Part shown: piece by piece, positions 39,670 through 47,090 of the stretch | Layout: each line of letters opens with the position of its first letter | How positions within the stretch are numbered: position 1 is the first letter of the stretch | DNA from: a virus | IMG/VR virus record: IMGVR_UViG_3300042290_000454 | Coordinates: 1-47,090 of that record | DNA length: 47,090 bases | Strand: one strand, 5' to 3' | Notes under the pieces: generated by a model | Told to the model about the DNA's origin: nothing | Databases searched by the model: none | What the model saw: only the letters and a program-made list of their open reading frames with translations | Translations under genes and position numbers: made by a program

Positions 39670-40323
39670 TTACTCTTGAGTTTCTTTTAGCAACTCTGGC
39701 TTGGTAATTGAGAACTTGTATTGCCGTTTAAGAAACGTTCCAAGGGTTCCCGCTTCTTGTTGTTGTGCATAGAACACAAGCTTGTTGGCTTTAAACTCTG
39801 ATTCAAAAGGTGCAATTACTTGAGGTGGTGTTGTGCGATTAAAGCTGGACACCATATGCAAGGGGTTAAAGCATTGTTTGTTTCCACATGTTCGCGTGAC
39901 GCTAAGGGTACCAACGTCACCCCAGGCGCATTGATAAATTGCTTTGTGCAGTGTCACATTTTCGGCAGCTTGCTTGCTATAAGCAGCTCGATAAGAGGGC
40001 ATGCATACACGCCTAGGTTCTTTATTGGTTGATTTTTTGGGCAGCCAACAGTCTTTGGTATCACCTATCTCAATTGAGTCCCAGATTGTGGCGTACTTGT
40101 GCTTGTAGCGAGCATCAAGGTAATTGAGGTCAAATCCACAGATGTTTGAAACAATCTTATGGACGCACTCATAGCACCAATGTTGGTCTTGTTTGCGAAC
40201 AGTGTGACCATGTGCGCAGGGATAACCAACGTAGTAGCCAGCTTGCTCCAGGTCATCCTCTGAAAGTTTGGTTAAGTCTCCTAAGTATTGAAAGGAGACA
40301 ACCGCTTCAATTACCTTCGCCAT
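39670..40323 (-). CDS. HNH-type homing endonuclease-like protein
   Basis: 217 residues from ATG 40323, overlapping the end of the upstream gene by 17 bases. It carries a putative zinc-binding N-terminal part (YPCAHGHTVRKQDQHWCYEC) and a nuclease-like C-terminal core: TLHKAIYQCAWGDVG, then TRTCGNKQCFNPLHM, the C-x4-CxNPxH signature of His-Me-finger homing enzymes. The Cys/His spacing suggests one or two zinc sites. Probably a free-standing homing nuclease; activity is inferred from the motif. Confidence 0.75.
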   Translation of the reverse strand: MAKVIEAVVSFQYLGDLTKLSEDDLEQAGYYVGYPCAHGHTVRKQDQHWCYECVHKIVSNICGFDLNYLDARYKHKYATIWDSIEIGDTKDCWLPKKSTNKEPRRVCMPSYRAAYSKQAAENVTLHKAIYQCAWGDVGTLSVTRTCGNKQCFNPLHMVSSFNRTTPPQVIAPFESEFKANKLVFYAQQQEAGTLGTFLKRQYKFSITKPELLKETQE

Positions 40324-40705
40324 TTTCAGGATTGGTGTTGGGGTTGAAATCTGAACGCACTGTGCGTGGCTTAGCTGCTTTGGGCTTTTTCCTGGCAAAA
40401 AGATGAAGAAGTTTCCGATTGTCCTTCTCCGGATTGTCATCACCATGAATGACATCCATGTTGCCGGGGTCCTTGCCCGTGCGTAGGTAGTACACGATGC
40501 GGTGGGCGTGGAACTGGTCGCCATTCATGCGAATGACGTAGTACTGACCGGTGCTGTTCCACTTGCCAGCCATGTCACCAGCCTTGTGTCGGCCTGTTGT
40601 TTCCCTCCATTCCAAGGCACTGGGGTACTTGAGGGACAACTTGAGCTTGGCTCTGAGGTACCAGAGGGGTAGGAGAGGTTTGTACGCCCTTGGCATGGAC
40701 TCCAT
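40307..40705 (-). CDS. HNH-like endonuclease, start uncertain
   Basis: About 132 residues from ATG 40705; TTG 40747 and ATG 40696 (preceded by GGAG) are alternatives. The core FHAHRIVYYLRTGKDPGNMD VIHGDDNPEKDNRKLL resembles the HNH_3 pattern (H-R-hydrophobic ... vDHiDGdpxNNrxxNL), with Ile-His-Gly-Asp in place of the usual DHIDG. It lies directly next to another HNH-type gene and to the repeat-rich non-coding region. A mobile nuclease pair is likely. Confidence 0.65.
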   Translation of the reverse strand: MESMPRAYKPLLPLWYLRAKLKLSLKYPSALEWRETTGRHKAGDMAGKWNSTGQYYVIRMNGDQFHAHRIVYYLRTGKDPGNMDVIHGDDNPEKDNRKLLHLFARKKPKAAKPRTVRSDFNPNTNPENGEGN

Positions 40706-40747
40706 AATCGGATAACCAATCATACATGCCACTGATAGGGGCGTCAA

Positions 40748-41101
40748 GCAGGGGGTTGGTGGGTGGAAAAACCGACTATACCCCTATTTTATCTTTTATA
40801 TAACCAGGATTACATTTTGGTCCATTTTGTAATGGTGCTCTGCCTGAGTGCCTTGTATAATCGGAATCTCATCCCTGTCTCAGATCTGTCTCACTAAGCA
40901 GGTACAATCGGAAAACATTACACTTTTGCCCAAAATGTAATGCTGGCCATATAAGGGTTAGAACGGGGGTATAGTCGGAAAAACCACCCACCCTTCGCCC
41001 ACCAAACGCCTCTTATTCGTACTCATTCCGCATAAGACGCTGCACCCCTGGTACAAACCAACTACCTTTCTTCTGTTTAGCAGTCTCACGACCCAATAAA
41101 A
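40748..41101. other. Non-coding, repeat-rich region; candidate replication origin
   Basis: The longest gene-free stretch in the window (354 bases). No credible ORF, tRNA or ribosomal RNA is seen. It contains large nested inverted repeats around a centre near 40875, a 12-base motif ATTACATTTTGG in several orientations, a repeated TATAATCGG-like word and two CTGTCTCA copies 11 bases apart. It lies just downstream of the replication operon. Iterated and symmetric repeats are typical of replication origins and of partition or packaging sites; a small mobile element with terminal inverted repeats is the main alternative. Confidence 0.6.
40758..40992. repeat. Outer and inner inverted repeat pairs
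   Basis: Outer pair: 40758-40784 and 40966-40992, 27 bases each; GGTGGGTGG and CCGACTATACCCC on the left match the complement on the right exactly, only the central five A's are not inverted. Inner pair: 40798-40822 and 40928-40952, about 25 bases with few mismatches, including a perfect ATTACATTTTGG (40809-40820) / CCAAAATGTAAT (40930-40941). A further local hairpin is CCATTTTGTAATGG (40822-40835). Direct repeats: CTGTCTCA at 40875 and 40886; TATAATCGGAA at 40856, TACAATCGGAA at 40903 and TATAGTCGGAA at 40970. Confidence 0.85.
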
Positions 41102-41123
41102 AGCCCCCGCTGGTGCAGGGGCT
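41102..41123 (-). terminator. Rho-independent terminator of the replication operon
   Basis: On the - strand AGCCCC-T-GC, loop ACCA, GC-G-GGGGCT with one mismatch, followed by TTTTTATT. It lies 20 bases after the glycosyltransferase stop. Confidence 0.9.
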
Positions 41124-41143
41124 CTTGTCTCACCAATATCAAT

Positions 41144-42418
41144 TCACGTGCCCAGGCGTTTCTTCTTGCGTTTGCTGCGGGGCGTGATTTCTGCCGGAGG
41201 CTGTGCTTCCGTCACATCATGAGCAGCGCCGTAGGAGCCGTCTAGTACCTCCTGGAACAGCCCCGCAAACTGAGGTGCGATGTTGTCCCAGTCGTAGTAG
41301 GGAGAGGTGGCACGCTCGTAGCAGAGGCGTGCAGTCTCATCAAGCTTCTCACGGTTCTCATAGAAATCCGTCAAGATTTCGGCAAGGTGATCAGAGGAGG
41401 GGCAGGGCATTTCCCGTGCGTAGTTCGTATCCACATCAACGTGGTCACAACGGATCAGGCGGCCAGCACCCTCGAAGATCTCTTTAGTACTGGTATGGTC
41501 AGGCACCACCTGAGCAACACGGCAGCCCGCATGCTCATGGTTGACCAACCCATGGCCCTCACCCTTGCAAGTGTTGACGCCTACATCGGCTGCGTTGTAG
41601 ATCGCATTCAGGAAATCCACCTCTACATTCGGCGGTCCTTCAGATTGCGCAGTAAGGATGATGCGTCCGTTGGGATCTAGACCCTCCCGACCCATTGCCC
41701 TAGCGAACATCGGCATCAAGTCCCAGCCTTGATCTTTGAGTCCCATGTGTAGATACAGTTGCGTATCCGGCTTGTCCTTTGCAAACTTGGCAAAAGCTTC
41801 AACCGTAATATCGATCCGTTTGCGGAACTGGTTGCGGTTACCGTTGAACACCACAAAGATGTCATCCGACAGACCCAGACGCTTACGGGCCTCACTCTTA
41901 TCCATGGGATAAAACTGACCCTTGGTAACGCCGTGAGGAATTACAGCGATGGGCTTTTGGTAGCCAGCAGCCACCACCTCTTTTGCGCCAAATTCCGTAT
42001 AACAGATAGACGCATCCCAATCATTCATGGTGTCAAGGATGCACCCAGTCCAGCCGTAGCTGTCCATGGGGTAGTAGCCAACAAACTTGAAGGCTCCAGT
42101 CTTATGGATGTCCTGGATCTGACGATACAATTCATTCAGAATCCACAGATCATTCATGATGAAGATGAGATCCGGCTTCTCTTTCTCCACAATCTCTCGA
42201 ATGCGTTGCTCACCAAAAGGTGCCGTCTGGTGCCGATTAGACGAGGGATAAATCAGGTACTTATCACAGAGCGGGTGCGGGTCACCCCACCAGTTATTAC
42301 CGAGCACTACAACTTCATACTCATCACAGATGCGCTCAAGCACATTTTCCGTGACGCGAGCAAACCCGGTCTTGGCGATGATGTCACCCGACCAAAGCAA
42401 CTTAGGTTTTTTAGTCAT
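41144..42418 (-). CDS. Glycosyltransferase, GT-B fold (GT4-like)
   Basis: 424 residues. N-terminal Rossmann-like domain begins PKLLWSGDIIAKTGFARVTE with a Gly-rich loop; the linker has IAVIPHGVTKGQFYP, the typical iPnGvd.. motif at the start of the C-terminal domain; then FVVFNGNRNQFRKRIDI and GVNTCKGEGHGLVNHEHAG, the family's E-x7-E nucleotide-sugar site. It transfers a sugar from a nucleotide donor, possibly to phage DNA bases, virion proteins or host surface glycans; which one is not visible. It is the last gene of the replication operon, with a basic tail (SKRKKKR), and ends at a terminator. Confidence 0.88.
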   Translation of the reverse strand: MTKKPKLLWSGDIIAKTGFARVTENVLERICDEYEVVVLGNNWWGDPHPLCDKYLIYPSSNRHQTAPFGEQRIREIVEKEKPDLIFIMNDLWILNELYRQIQDIHKTGAFKFVGYYPMDSYGWTGCILDTMNDWDASICYTEFGAKEVVAAGYQKPIAVIPHGVTKGQFYPMDKSEARKRLGLSDDIFVVFNGNRNQFRKRIDITVEAFAKFAKDKPDTQLYLHMGLKDQGWDLMPMFARAMGREGLDPNGRIILTAQSEGPPNVEVDFLNAIYNAADVGVNTCKGEGHGLVNHEHAGCRVAQVVPDHTSTKEIFEGAGRLIRCDHVDVDTNYAREMPCPSSDHLAEILTDFYENREKLDETARLCYERATSPYYDWDNIAPQFAGLFQEVLDGSYGAAHDVTEAQPPAEITPRSKRKKKRLGT

Positions 42419-42441
42419 TTAATAGAGAACGTCTTGATCAA

Positions 42442-42801
42442 CTATACAGAAACACAAGGAGTTGTTGATCGCACTAATTCTTTTTGTTCGGCTATTTCTG
42501 CTTTGAGTTTTGTTTTTAAAAACTCAGCTGCTCGATGCGTTTGCGTTGTGTCACCACAGGTATACAAATCGATGGCACAGTATCCAATCTCTGGCCATGT
42601 ATGGATACTTGCGTGAGATTCTGCTAGTAGTGCAAGCAGCGTCACGCCTTGCGGCTCAAATTTTTCACCAATGATCCGTAGGATATTGGCTTTAGCCATA
42701 ACAAGAGAAGCCTCAAGCAATCGCTGAAGCTCCTCGTAGTCATTCAAAACCTCTGGGTCACACCCATAGAGATCTAAGATTAAGTGGCGACCGTTACTCA
42801 C
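42442..42801 (-). CDS. speD: S-adenosylmethionine decarboxylase proenzyme
   Basis: 119 residues, the usual bacterial class 1B length. GRHLILDLYGCDPEVLN opens the domain, and LAESHASIHTWPE contains the self-cleavage site between Glu61 and Ser62, the Ser becoming the pyruvoyl group; His67 and Cys82 (DLYTCGD) are the expected catalytic residues. It makes decarboxylated SAM for spermidine synthesis. Cyanophages commonly carry it as an auxiliary metabolic gene. The GTG start overlaps the primase-helicase stop (GTGA), indicating co-translation with replication genes. Confidence 0.93.
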   Translation of the reverse strand: MSNGRHLILDLYGCDPEVLNDYEELQRLLEASLVMAKANILRIIGEKFEPQGVTLLALLAESHASIHTWPEIGYCAIDLYTCGDTTQTHRAAEFLKTKLKAEIAEQKELVRSTTPCVSV

Positions 42802-45425
42802 ATTTCTTCTGCAGCAACTTCCATTGTCTCATTAGTAGGTACATCTAGGGTAGATCCGTAGAAATCCCGATACTTTTCACGGTCGGAAGACACTTCCACA
42901 ATCGACGGGTAAGCGTCATATTTTTGATTGGACTCCCGTACGGCGGCATTAAATACCCGCATGCCCTTTGTATTCTTGGTGGCATAGACATTTAGCTTGA
43001 GCTGGTGCTTGCAGATGTCAAGGAACAGGGGTTCAAATCGGCCACGTGACATGATACCAACGTTGCAGCTACGGCAGAACTCTGCATAACTTGCATACAT
43101 CCACTGGTTCCAGTTCATGTACGCACCTGAGCTTCCACCAGGCAACGGCTTACAGAAACCAACAGGAGCAGATGCACCTGGGTCAAATACAACCTTGTGA
43201 TCCAGCCAATCCAACAGTGGGTTGGAACGCAGGCTTTGCTGCTTCTCATACCGCTGGAAGAAATCAACTTTCTTGCCGGTCTCCATCAGGTATGTCCGCA
43301 TTTCTTCTGCAGACATATCCAATAACCAGTTCACCAGACCAGGCAGCATAGGTGCAAACACACCCTGGGGCATACCCTTGGCATCAAACTTGATCAGTTC
43401 TTTTTGCTCTGCTTGTCCACCTTCAAATGGACGATCAAACGGAACAGTGAGACGGCGACGAGCAAGGCCAGAAGTGTAGTCAGTGGACTGAATAGCTTCG
43501 TTGGCCGTGATCATGACGACCCCATGGTACTGGAAGGGATCTTGACTTTCCGTCTGATACTTACGTTCAGAACGGATCCAGTCATTACCAGTGATGGCCT
43601 TTAGTTTTGATACCGACCCACCCCAACGGTCTGCATCCTGGAACAGTAGCAGCTTTTTACCCATGTAGCTAGCTGCCTCAAACCTGTTTTTTTCCAGATT
43701 TTCAAAGTCTGTTGAGTAGGTATTCTGCTTACCGACCAATGCCACGGCAAGGTTTGCGTAGGTGGATTTACCCGACTTACCTGGACCCACAATCTCAATA
43801 AACTTCTGGATCTCGTAGCAGCCCAGGAGTGTGGCCCGCAACCATGCACGTAGAACCTGAGCACGTTGCCAGCTACCGTGTTGAGTGTGCTTCAGCCAGA
43901 TAACAATTTCTTCACAAGTGGCAGATGCGTCATAGTTGTACGGCATCTGTTGAATCATGTGAAGCTCCCTATCAAAAGGAAGTAGTTCACGTGTATCAAT
44001 ATTCAGGACACCATTGGTGAACAAGAGGTACTCACCGCCTTCATACCAATTGTCAAATGCCAGCTCAGCCTGCAGCTGAGCAAAGACATCATTCATAAGG
44101 TTTGTACTGAACCCCTTGGGAAGGAAGTCACCCAACTCTTTGAGCTTGCCCCTTATATCACCAAGCACGTCGATCTTGGTCAGCGGCGACCAAAGGCCTT
44201 TCTTTTTGTCCTTCTCATATAAGAAGAACTGACCATGGGGTTGACTGTACAGCAGATTGCCCCTATACATTTGTAGCAATACATCCGTGACCTTGTCCGA
44301 TGAAGGGTTCCGTCCTTTGGAGTCTTCTCCTTCTTTGTTTACCTGTGTTGCCGGCACACGCTTCGTCTTCTTTTCAAAAACAGGCGCCTGCTCTAATGTG
44401 GTTCCCTGACTCATCTCTAGATCCTGTTCTAATTCTTCCAGCAATTTCGACACATGTTCTAATGTCGCATCATCGACATTCATCGCCCTGTGATCCTGAG
44501 GCGGCTGCCAACCGTTCTCCTTCGCAATGTGAACAAGAGAACCAATCCCACGACCACCACCACGACTGAACGACAGCCAGCGACGGTGACACTCACCTTC
44601 CTTGTACTTCTCCGATTGCTTGGACCAGTTATCCCATTCATCTAACAGGGATTCATCCAGCGAATGAAGCGACTGACCGACTGTGATCCAAATGTCGTAG
44701 TCATCAGTTGCTTCCGGAGGCAGTGCCCACATTGCTTCCCTTGCCAGCTGCATGTCCCGATCAAGATCGATCTGAACATTGACTGCAAAACTTGGGCCAA
44801 CAAGCCGAGTAGTTTCCTTGGCAGGAACCCCTTGCTTTACGTTCTTGTTGATAATGGCATTCAGCAGCCATTCCGGAAACTCAGGCAGTTCCTGGACCCA
44901 CTCAAAACCACAGTCTTCACCTGTGAAGTAACCATCGGTCTCAGGGTGCAGACCCATTAGCACACCCTGATGCCGCTTCCAAAGAATCTCAAGTTTTTCT
45001 TTGTTCTCTTCCCCGTGCCAGGTGTATTTGTTCCTGACAAAATGCTTGTGTTTCTCTCGGTCTAGCCGATACAGTTTCCGCTCACGACCAATTTTTCCGC
45101 TGAAGATACTCAGCGTTGGGGGCAGTGCTTCATTAAGAGGCAGGCCAGAGATTTGTTCAATAAGTGGATAGATGCTCGGTCCATCAACATCAACCCAGAC
45201 CAGGCCATAAGGATAGTTGTAGACAGGGCCGCCAAGTAAACCGACAGCTTTGCATTTGCCGGTAAGGATTTCCTCCTCAATTTCCTGTGCACTAAATGGC
45301 TTGTTCTGCCAACCTGATACATATGGATCCTTGTTTGCGCCAAGCGGCGTGAGCGGCCAATCCTTGGGGATGTAGTCAAGACGTACCTCGCCGGGTTTCA
45401 GGGTCAATTGTTGTTTGCTTGTCAT
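42798..45425 (-). CDS. Primase-helicase: prim-pol, PriCT and D5/SF3 helicase
   Basis: 875 residues. Residues 15-200 form a prim-pol-type primase with metal motif WVDVDG (Asp79, Asp81); about 220-305 resembles the PriCT_1 linker (YDIWITVGQSLHSL and WLSFSRGGGRG); about 375-520 resembles D5_N. The helicase is SF3: Walker A GPGKSGKST (547-555), Walker B LLLFQDAD (592-599), sensor MITANE (638-643) and an arginine-rich GLARRRLTVPFDRPF. It would start and drive DNA replication. Combined with no visible DNA polymerase in the window, a prim-pol able to extend primers may matter. Central gene of the replication operon, coupled on both sides. Confidence 0.92.
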   Translation of the reverse strand: MTSKQQLTLKPGEVRLDYIPKDWPLTPLGANKDPYVSGWQNKPFSAQEIEEEILTGKCKAVGLLGGPVYNYPYGLVWVDVDGPSIYPLIEQISGLPLNEALPPTLSIFSGKIGRERKLYRLDREKHKHFVRNKYTWHGEENKEKLEILWKRHQGVLMGLHPETDGYFTGEDCGFEWVQELPEFPEWLLNAIINKNVKQGVPAKETTRLVGPSFAVNVQIDLDRDMQLAREAMWALPPEATDDYDIWITVGQSLHSLDESLLDEWDNWSKQSEKYKEGECHRRWLSFSRGGGRGIGSLVHIAKENGWQPPQDHRAMNVDDATLEHVSKLLEELEQDLEMSQGTTLEQAPVFEKKTKRVPATQVNKEGEDSKGRNPSSDKVTDVLLQMYRGNLLYSQPHGQFFLYEKDKKKGLWSPLTKIDVLGDIRGKLKELGDFLPKGFSTNLMNDVFAQLQAELAFDNWYEGGEYLLFTNGVLNIDTRELLPFDRELHMIQQMPYNYDASATCEEIVIWLKHTQHGSWQRAQVLRAWLRATLLGCYEIQKFIEIVGPGKSGKSTYANLAVALVGKQNTYSTDFENLEKNRFEAASYMGKKLLLFQDADRWGGSVSKLKAITGNDWIRSERKYQTESQDPFQYHGVVMITANEAIQSTDYTSGLARRRLTVPFDRPFEGGQAEQKELIKFDAKGMPQGVFAPMLPGLVNWLLDMSAEEMRTYLMETGKKVDFFQRYEKQQSLRSNPLLDWLDHKVVFDPGASAPVGFCKPLPGGSSGAYMNWNQWMYASYAEFCRSCNVGIMSRGRFEPLFLDICKHQLKLNVYATKNTKGMRVFNAAVRESNQKYDAYPSIVEVSSDREKYRDFYGSTLDVPTNETMEVAAEEM

Positions 45426-45607
45426 GCTTCCGTTTGCTGCTTGATCTCCACTTTAAAGTCCCGCTCGGGAAATACCGCGTCCTTCACCAACGTATACGCA
45501 TGAAGATGCATGTAAGTAGGCAAGAGAAAACAATCCCCATCCATCGCATTCATCATGCGATTTTGGAGTGCGTTCATCCACTCGCCTACGGAAACCGGGA
45601 TTTCCAT
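45422..45607 (-). CDS. Small protein coupled to primase-helicase
   Basis: 61 residues; stop overlaps the primase-helicase ATG (ATGA). MEIPVSVGEWMNALQNRMMN then a His/Tyr-rich middle (LPTYMHLHAYTLV) and basic/acidic end. Probably a replication accessory by context. No family recognised. Confidence 0.65.
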   Translation of the reverse strand: MEIPVSVGEWMNALQNRMMNAMDGDCFLLPTYMHLHAYTLVKDAVFPERDFKVEIKQQTEA

Positions 45608-45681
45608 AGGAGGCTTGACTTGTGTGTCTTCTTATCCTACGGCCGCCAATCCAGGAGGGCCATCAAGATTTTGTTAAATCA

Positions 45682-45864
45682 CTAAGTCTTACTGGACTCA
45701 TACGAAAAATTCCACGGGTTTTTTTCATCGACTTCATCCCATTCGTCCATCAGTCTGTTGTAAACATCTACAGGATCCTGCCTAGTCTTAATGCAAGACG
45801 AAGTTGCGACAGACCAGGCAATACGCTTGCGTCTTTCCATGGGATCATCAGTATTCCAGGGCAT
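45682..45864 (-). CDS. Small Trp/Asp-rich protein
   Basis: 60 residues starting three bases after the nuclease stop. Charged, aromatic-rich (MPWNTDDPMERRKRIAWSVA; VDVYNRLMDEWDEVDEKNPW). The 74-base gap after it holds nothing recognisable. Function unknown, likely replication-associated by operon position. Confidence 0.65.
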   Translation of the reverse strand: MPWNTDDPMERRKRIAWSVATSSCIKTRQDPVDVYNRLMDEWDEVDEKNPWNFSYESSKT

Positions 45865-45867
45865 GGC

Positions 45868-46722
45868 TCAAATCAAATCAGGATCATAAACATTGCAGCG
45901 TTCGATCTGGCTGTAGTACTCAGCTACGACTGCCAGCCAGTCACCCCTTAACGAATCCAAAAACTTCCTGGAGATCTTGAAGACTTGAGTGCGGACAGGC
46001 GTGGACACCAAGATGGCTGCCTGCTGGACCCGCATCCCAAGAGTCTGCTCAATACCAAGATCGTACGCAGCAAGTTGCTTGCACGTCTTTTTAAATTTCA
46101 TGTGCCCACCGAGGATATCGCGCCACTCCATCGACCCCTTCTCCAGGTCCTTGGGCCACTTGCGACTGTAGGGTTTGACACTGGTCTTAAGGTCGGCAAG
46201 CGTCAGTTTGTTCCCTACAACACCAATGATGTCAGGCGAACCAACCCAAGCCCTGCCCTCATCATCATGTGCCCACACCCTGCCGATACCATCGTCTGAT
46301 AGTGTGAATTGATGTTTGTCGAGCAGGGGCGTCTCAGCCCATAACACCTCGTCAAACTGATCGAGGATCCCTGGCATACCAGACCAAAAATCCTGGTAGT
46401 CAGGTGGGATTTCAGGGTTCTTATCCCCTTTCAGGTAGCACTCCATGCCATAGTGGATAGCTGTACCACGTTCGGCAGCAGCTTCTTTTACGCCTGGATT
46501 GTTCTTACTCCACATCTCCAGCTTCCGTTTGTTTGCTTCGGATGCTGTCTCTGAAATTATTGTTGTGACCGATGGCGCCGGCCCAGTTACAAACGGGGTA
46601 TGGTAATGTCGCTTTCCGTTAATTGTAATACGGGCGGGGCGGCTGTTCAGCTCCCGCATCAACTCTGGTTGCTCTTGATATTTCAGCGACCATGGATCGC
46701 TTGACTCAATTCTAGCAACCAT
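45868..46722 (-). CDS. PD-(D/E)XK nuclease (Cas4/RecB-like exonuclease)
   Basis: 284 residues. Motifs in order: RGTAIHYGMECYL (motif I His90), VGSPDIIGVVGNKLTLADLKT with Asp164, Asp177 and Lys179 (motifs II and III), and KKTCKQLAAYDLG (Gln216, motif IV). This matches the RecB/Cas4-type nucleases that many phages use for recombination or host DNA degradation. First gene of the - strand replication operon; the divergent gap to 46775 should hold promoters for both sides. Confidence 0.88.
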   Translation of the reverse strand: MVARIESSDPWSLKYQEQPELMRELNSRPARITINGKRHYHTPFVTGPAPSVTTIISETASEANKRKLEMWSKNNPGVKEAAAERGTAIHYGMECYLKGDKNPEIPPDYQDFWSGMPGILDQFDEVLWAETPLLDKHQFTLSDDGIGRVWAHDDEGRAWVGSPDIIGVVGNKLTLADLKTSVKPYSRKWPKDLEKGSMEWRDILGGHMKFKKTCKQLAAYDLGIEQTLGMRVQQAAILVSTPVRTQVFKISRKFLDSLRGDWLAVVAEYYSQIERCNVYDPDLI

Positions 46723-46774
46723 TGAAGGTTTTGTATATTGCTGTTATCCTAACGTATATGCCTAGTAATTGACG

Positions 46775-46879
46775 ATGGAAAACCAAAGGCGAACAATTAT
46801 GTGGCTGATTGCCGCTATTGTTCTTGTCGTAGGTCTTGACGCCTACCTGTTTGCTGCCGAAGTTTTTAGAAACCAATGA
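46775..46879 (+). CDS. 34-residue single-span membrane peptide
   Basis: ATG 46775, TGA 46877-46879. MENQRRTIMWLIAAIVLVVG then LDAYLFAAEVFRNQ: a short basic N-terminus, one transmembrane helix of about 20 residues and a polar end, the size and shape of small photosystem or cytochrome b6f subunits, although it matches none I can name. Its stop overlaps the hli ATG (ATGA), so the two are co-translated, which suggests a photosynthetic membrane role. Inferred from context. Confidence 0.6.
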   Translation: MENQRRTIMWLIAAIVLVVGLDAYLFAAEVFRNQ

Positions 46880-47090
46880 ACAAAGCAGTGCTTTGGATCC
46901 AAGGTTGGTACAACTGCCTGTCCTGGATCGTCCAAGAAATTGTCAGCCGCTACTGCCCAGACTTAAACATTGCAACCTTGCCGACCCACCCTGAGGATTA
47001 CCTCTGGTACGCCGAGCGTTTTAATGGTCGCGCCGCCATGCTTGCCGTAATTTTTATCCTGCAATGGGAGTTTGTAACCCACAAATCCAT
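46876..47090 (+). CDS. hli: High-light-inducible protein, 3' end cut off
   Basis: At least 71 residues, running off the window. The chlorophyll-binding motif is clear: YAERFNGRAAMLAVIFILQW (residues 45-64), matching ExxNGRxAM of the Hli/Scp family, followed by the Glu of the helix. It binds chlorophyll and carotenoid in the thylakoid membrane and protects photosystem II during infection. The N-terminal 40 residues (WIQGWYNCLSWIVQEIVSRY) are longer than in most Hlips. Cyanophages frequently carry hli. Confidence 0.88.
   Translation, partial: MNKAVLWIQGWYNCLSWIVQEIVSRYCPDLNIATLPTHPEDYLWYAERFNGRAAMLAVIFILQWEFVTHKS

Noticed and set aside
41759-42616. 285-codon + strand frame across the glycosyltransferase and speD
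   Set aside because: Both - strand genes are certain from motifs; the opposite frame spans the gene boundary and has no recognisable domain.
45608-45681. Extra small gene in the 74-base gap of the replication operon
   Set aside because: The only start-like ATG on the - strand meets a stop after seven codons.
1-47090. tRNA genes, CRISPR arrays, integrase or attachment sites
   Set aside because: No cloverleaf with a GGTTCRANYCC-like arm in context, no regularly spaced direct repeats with unique spacers, and no recombinase motif were found by eye. Related elements outside the window cannot be excluded.

Overview
The window reads as part of a lytic, double-stranded DNA cyanophage genome. Both ends cut through genes, so it is not complete. 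The evidence is a full phage packaging and capsid set (large terminase, portal, HK97-type major capsid candidate), several virion or lysis enzymes, fibre proteins with a self-cleaving S74 domain, and host-derived genes typical of viruses of cyanobacteria: an NblA-like phycobilisome-degradation adaptor, a high-light-inducible (Hli) protein and a SpeD S-adenosylmethionine decarboxylase. NblA points to a host with phycobilisomes. No integrase, attachment site, tRNA, CRISPR array, DNA polymerase, RNA polymerase or psbA is visible. No clear tail sheath, tube or classical tape measure was recognised, so virion morphology stays open.

Layout. (1) 1-25.8 kb, almost all + strand: small Gly/Ala- or Glu-rich virion-type proteins, then terminase (4765), portal (7294), a scaffold-like protein (9044), the major capsid protein (10623), a second abundant capsid-type protein (11824), an HhH protein, an M23-type peptidase whose motifs are in circularly permuted order (13136), connector or tail-type proteins, a tail-type lysozyme (15515), a 1134-residue virion protein (19890), a GH24 lysozyme (24326) and NblA (25025). 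HNH endonucleases are scattered through it. One antisense helix-turn-helix gene sits at 19172-19390 with its own promoter and terminator. (2) 25.8-29.4 kb, mostly - strand: DUF3310 protein, dCTP deaminase, a Dam-like methyltransferase with a changed catalytic motif, and a helix-turn-helix protein, which together look like nucleotide metabolism and DNA modification. (3) 29.4-38.1 kb, + strand: fibre genes with shared repeat blocks, a DUF7936-type protein and a two-domain cell-wall hydrolase. (4) 38.1-46.7 kb, - strand: a replication operon (PD-(D/E)XK nuclease, small proteins, primase-helicase, speD, glycosyltransferase) ending in a strong terminator. It is followed by a 354-base non-coding region full of inverted and iterated repeats, then two HNH-type genes and conserved-looking small genes. 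(5) 46.8 kb to the end, + strand: a one-helix membrane peptide coupled to a truncated hli.

Genes are tightly packed, with many ATGA, GTGA and TAATG junctions and convergent genes whose stop codons abut. A recurrent TATAAT box without a matching -35 lies 22-32 bases before several operon-leading genes. Rho-independent terminators follow the HhH gene and the glycosyltransferase gene and separate the antisense HTH gene from the late operon.

The most unusual items are the permuted M23 peptidase, the symmetric repeat-rich non-coding region (a replication-origin candidate), the 548-base overlap between the portal reading frame and the next gene, and the gene at 3.7-4.3 kb that lacks a normal start.
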